Of a stretch of DNA of 5,255 nt, positions 4,349 to 5,255 are shown one piece after another. Within the stretch, counting starts at the first letter, position 1, and each line of letters begins with the position of its first letter. The translations under genes were made by a program, and so were the position numbers. Origin of the DNA: Bacteroidales bacterium. GTDB taxonomy: Bacteria > Bacteroidota > Bacteroidia > Bacteroidales > UBA3824. Where the stretch lies: contig JAFXMJ010000256.1 of the NCBI GenBank assembly GCA_017530465.1, positions 1-5,255 of the forward strand, read 5' to 3'. The notes under the pieces were generated by a model. It had not been told where the DNA came from, searched no databases, and saw only the letters and a list, made by a program, of their open reading frames with translations.

Positions 4349-5255
4349 ATGAACACCGCAGCAATCAAAAGATATGCAATATTCGCCGCGTCAATTGCAA
4401 TATTTGCCGTCGGCAGCGCATTATGTATGAGGGCAAACCTCGGCATCATACCGCAACTATGCCCGCCATACGTCATCAGCAGCATACCCGGTCAGGAACT
4501 TTCCGTAGGTACGTTGACGATGATAATGCATCTGTTTTTCATTGCGATACAGGCGATACTGCTGAGGTCCGATTTCTCAATGCGCGACCTTGTGCAGATA
4601 CCGGCGGCAATTGTGGTGTGCATATTCATCGACACCGCAATGATGGCGACACAGCCCCTGCAATGGGACGACTCCGCCACTGGATACACATTGAGGATAG
4701 TGCAGACTACCATCGGCATCGCCCTCATAACGACAGGATACGCCATACAACGCAAATCCCGCGAAAAGACGGCTGGCGAGGGCATCGTGCTAACATTTGC
4801 AAAGACGCTCAAAGCTACGCCATTCATCGTGGCGGCGGTATTTGAACTCACAATGGTGGCAATTGGACTGATATTCTGCATATTCTACTTTGGCACGGTG
4901 CGTTGGGACATAATTGGTGCTGGCACATTGCTATCATTGATAGTGAGTACGTCATACAATACAAGGACACAGCGCAGTGCGCCGGTATTTTGGAACGACG
5001 ACGCCTCATCCATCGACCTCGCATCCACGGCAGATAGTTTTCAGGCAGGTGGTAATACATTCCCACTCGTAATCACAATAGCGCGCACGCACAGCAGCGG
5101 CGGACACGACATCGGATATATGGTGGCGCAACGCCTTGGCATCAATTTTTACGACAAGGAAATAATCAGCGAGACCGCCAAAAAACTCGGTCTCGAAAAA
5201 GAAAAGGTTCAACAATGGGATCAGGAAACCTCGATACGCAGCCTCGGACGCGACG
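4349..5255 (+). CDS. YczE/YitT-like membrane protein fused to cytidylate-kinase-like domain (partial)
   Basis: The first 302 residues are present; the frame is open to the window end. Residues 1-205 form an integral membrane domain with about six hydrophobic segments (near 8-27, 53-72, 83-101, 115-132, 158-180 and 187-201). The opening pattern, including RANLGIIP (28-35) and RSDFSMRDLVQIPAA (73-87), resembles the YczE/YyaS/YitT group (DUF6198-like). After a hydrophilic linker (about 205-237), residues 238-302 begin a cytidylate-kinase-like domain (cytidylate_kinase2 type): FPLVITIARTHSSGGHDIG (238-256) with its glycine-rich P-loop-like turn at 246-252, then VAQRLGINFYDKEII (259-273). The rest of the kinase domain lies outside the window, so its catalytic residues cannot be checked. 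Similar fusions occur in Bacteroidota. The kinase side would be cytoplasmic. The substrate and transport function are unknown. The ATG at 4349 is chosen because it is the first start in the frame before the first membrane segment. Confidence 0.88.
   Translation, partial: MNTAAIKRYAIFAASIAIFAVGSALCMRANLGIIPQLCPPYVISSIPGQELSVGTLTMIMHLFFIAIQAILLRSDFSMRDLVQIPAAIVVCIFIDTAMMATQPLQWDDSATGYTLRIVQTTIGIALITTGYAIQRKSREKTAGEGIVLTFAKTLKATPFIVAAVFELTMVAIGLIFCIFYFGTVRWDIIGAGTLLSLIVSTSYNTRTQRSAPVFWNDDASSIDLASTADSFQAGGNTFPLVITIARTHSSGGHDIGYMVAQRLGINFYDKEIISETAKKLGLEKEKVQQWDQETSIRSLGRD

Noticed and set aside
4423..4845. 140-codon plus-strand open frame rich in His, Arg and Thr
   Set aside because: It is out of frame with the membrane-kinase gene, whose product has clear membrane segments; this frame has none and unnatural composition.
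1..5255. tRNA, rRNA, CRISPR array, insertion sequence or attachment site
   Set aside because: I saw no tRNA-like clover-leaf, no regularly spaced direct repeats with spacers, no transposase and no paired terminal repeats.

Overview
The window looks like chromosomal DNA from an anaerobic member of the Bacteroidales (Bacteroidota). Three observations point that way. Two promoters fit the Bacteroidota -33/-7 pattern (TTTG or TTG, about 20 bases, then TAnnTTTG). Starts lack clear Shine-Dalgarno sequences and have A-rich leaders. The gene content is rich in lipoproteins and includes a small 2[4Fe-4S] clostridial-type ferredoxin. I cannot assign a genus from the sequence alone.

Left part, minus strand (1306 down to 1): a two-gene operon reads out of the window. 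Its first gene is a 119-residue lipoprotein with an OB-fold-like body. After 16 bases comes an exported protein with a von Willebrand A-like domain whose metal site is degenerate; its C-terminus is cut by the window edge. The operon diverges from the ferredoxin gene across an AT-rich intergenic region (1307-1499) with a promoter facing each way and two inverted repeats between them.

Middle (1500-1735): a 57-residue ferredoxin with two complete CxxCxxCxxxCP clusters, closed by a good intrinsic terminator.

Right part, plus strand (1762-5255, running out of the window): five genes with gaps of only 30, 18, 28 and 27 bases and no internal terminator, so probably one operon. In order: an unrecognised lipoprotein; a lipoprotein whose C-terminal 107 residues are a barnase-type ribonuclease with every catalytic residue kept; a cytoplasmic barstar-family inhibitor; a third lipoprotein with propeller-like repeats; and a YczE/YitT-like membrane domain fused to a cytidylate-kinase-like domain (partial).

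The main discovery is the barnase/barstar pair. In Bacillus, barnase is a soluble secreted RNase. Here it carries a lipobox and a repetitive Asp/Ala/Thr linker, so it should be tethered in the cell envelope of a Gram-negative anaerobe, while its inhibitor has no signal and should stay in the cytoplasm to neutralise RNase that has not yet been exported. The neighbouring lipoproteins and the kinase fusion suggest a surface module, possibly for using external RNA or for competition. That role is inference.
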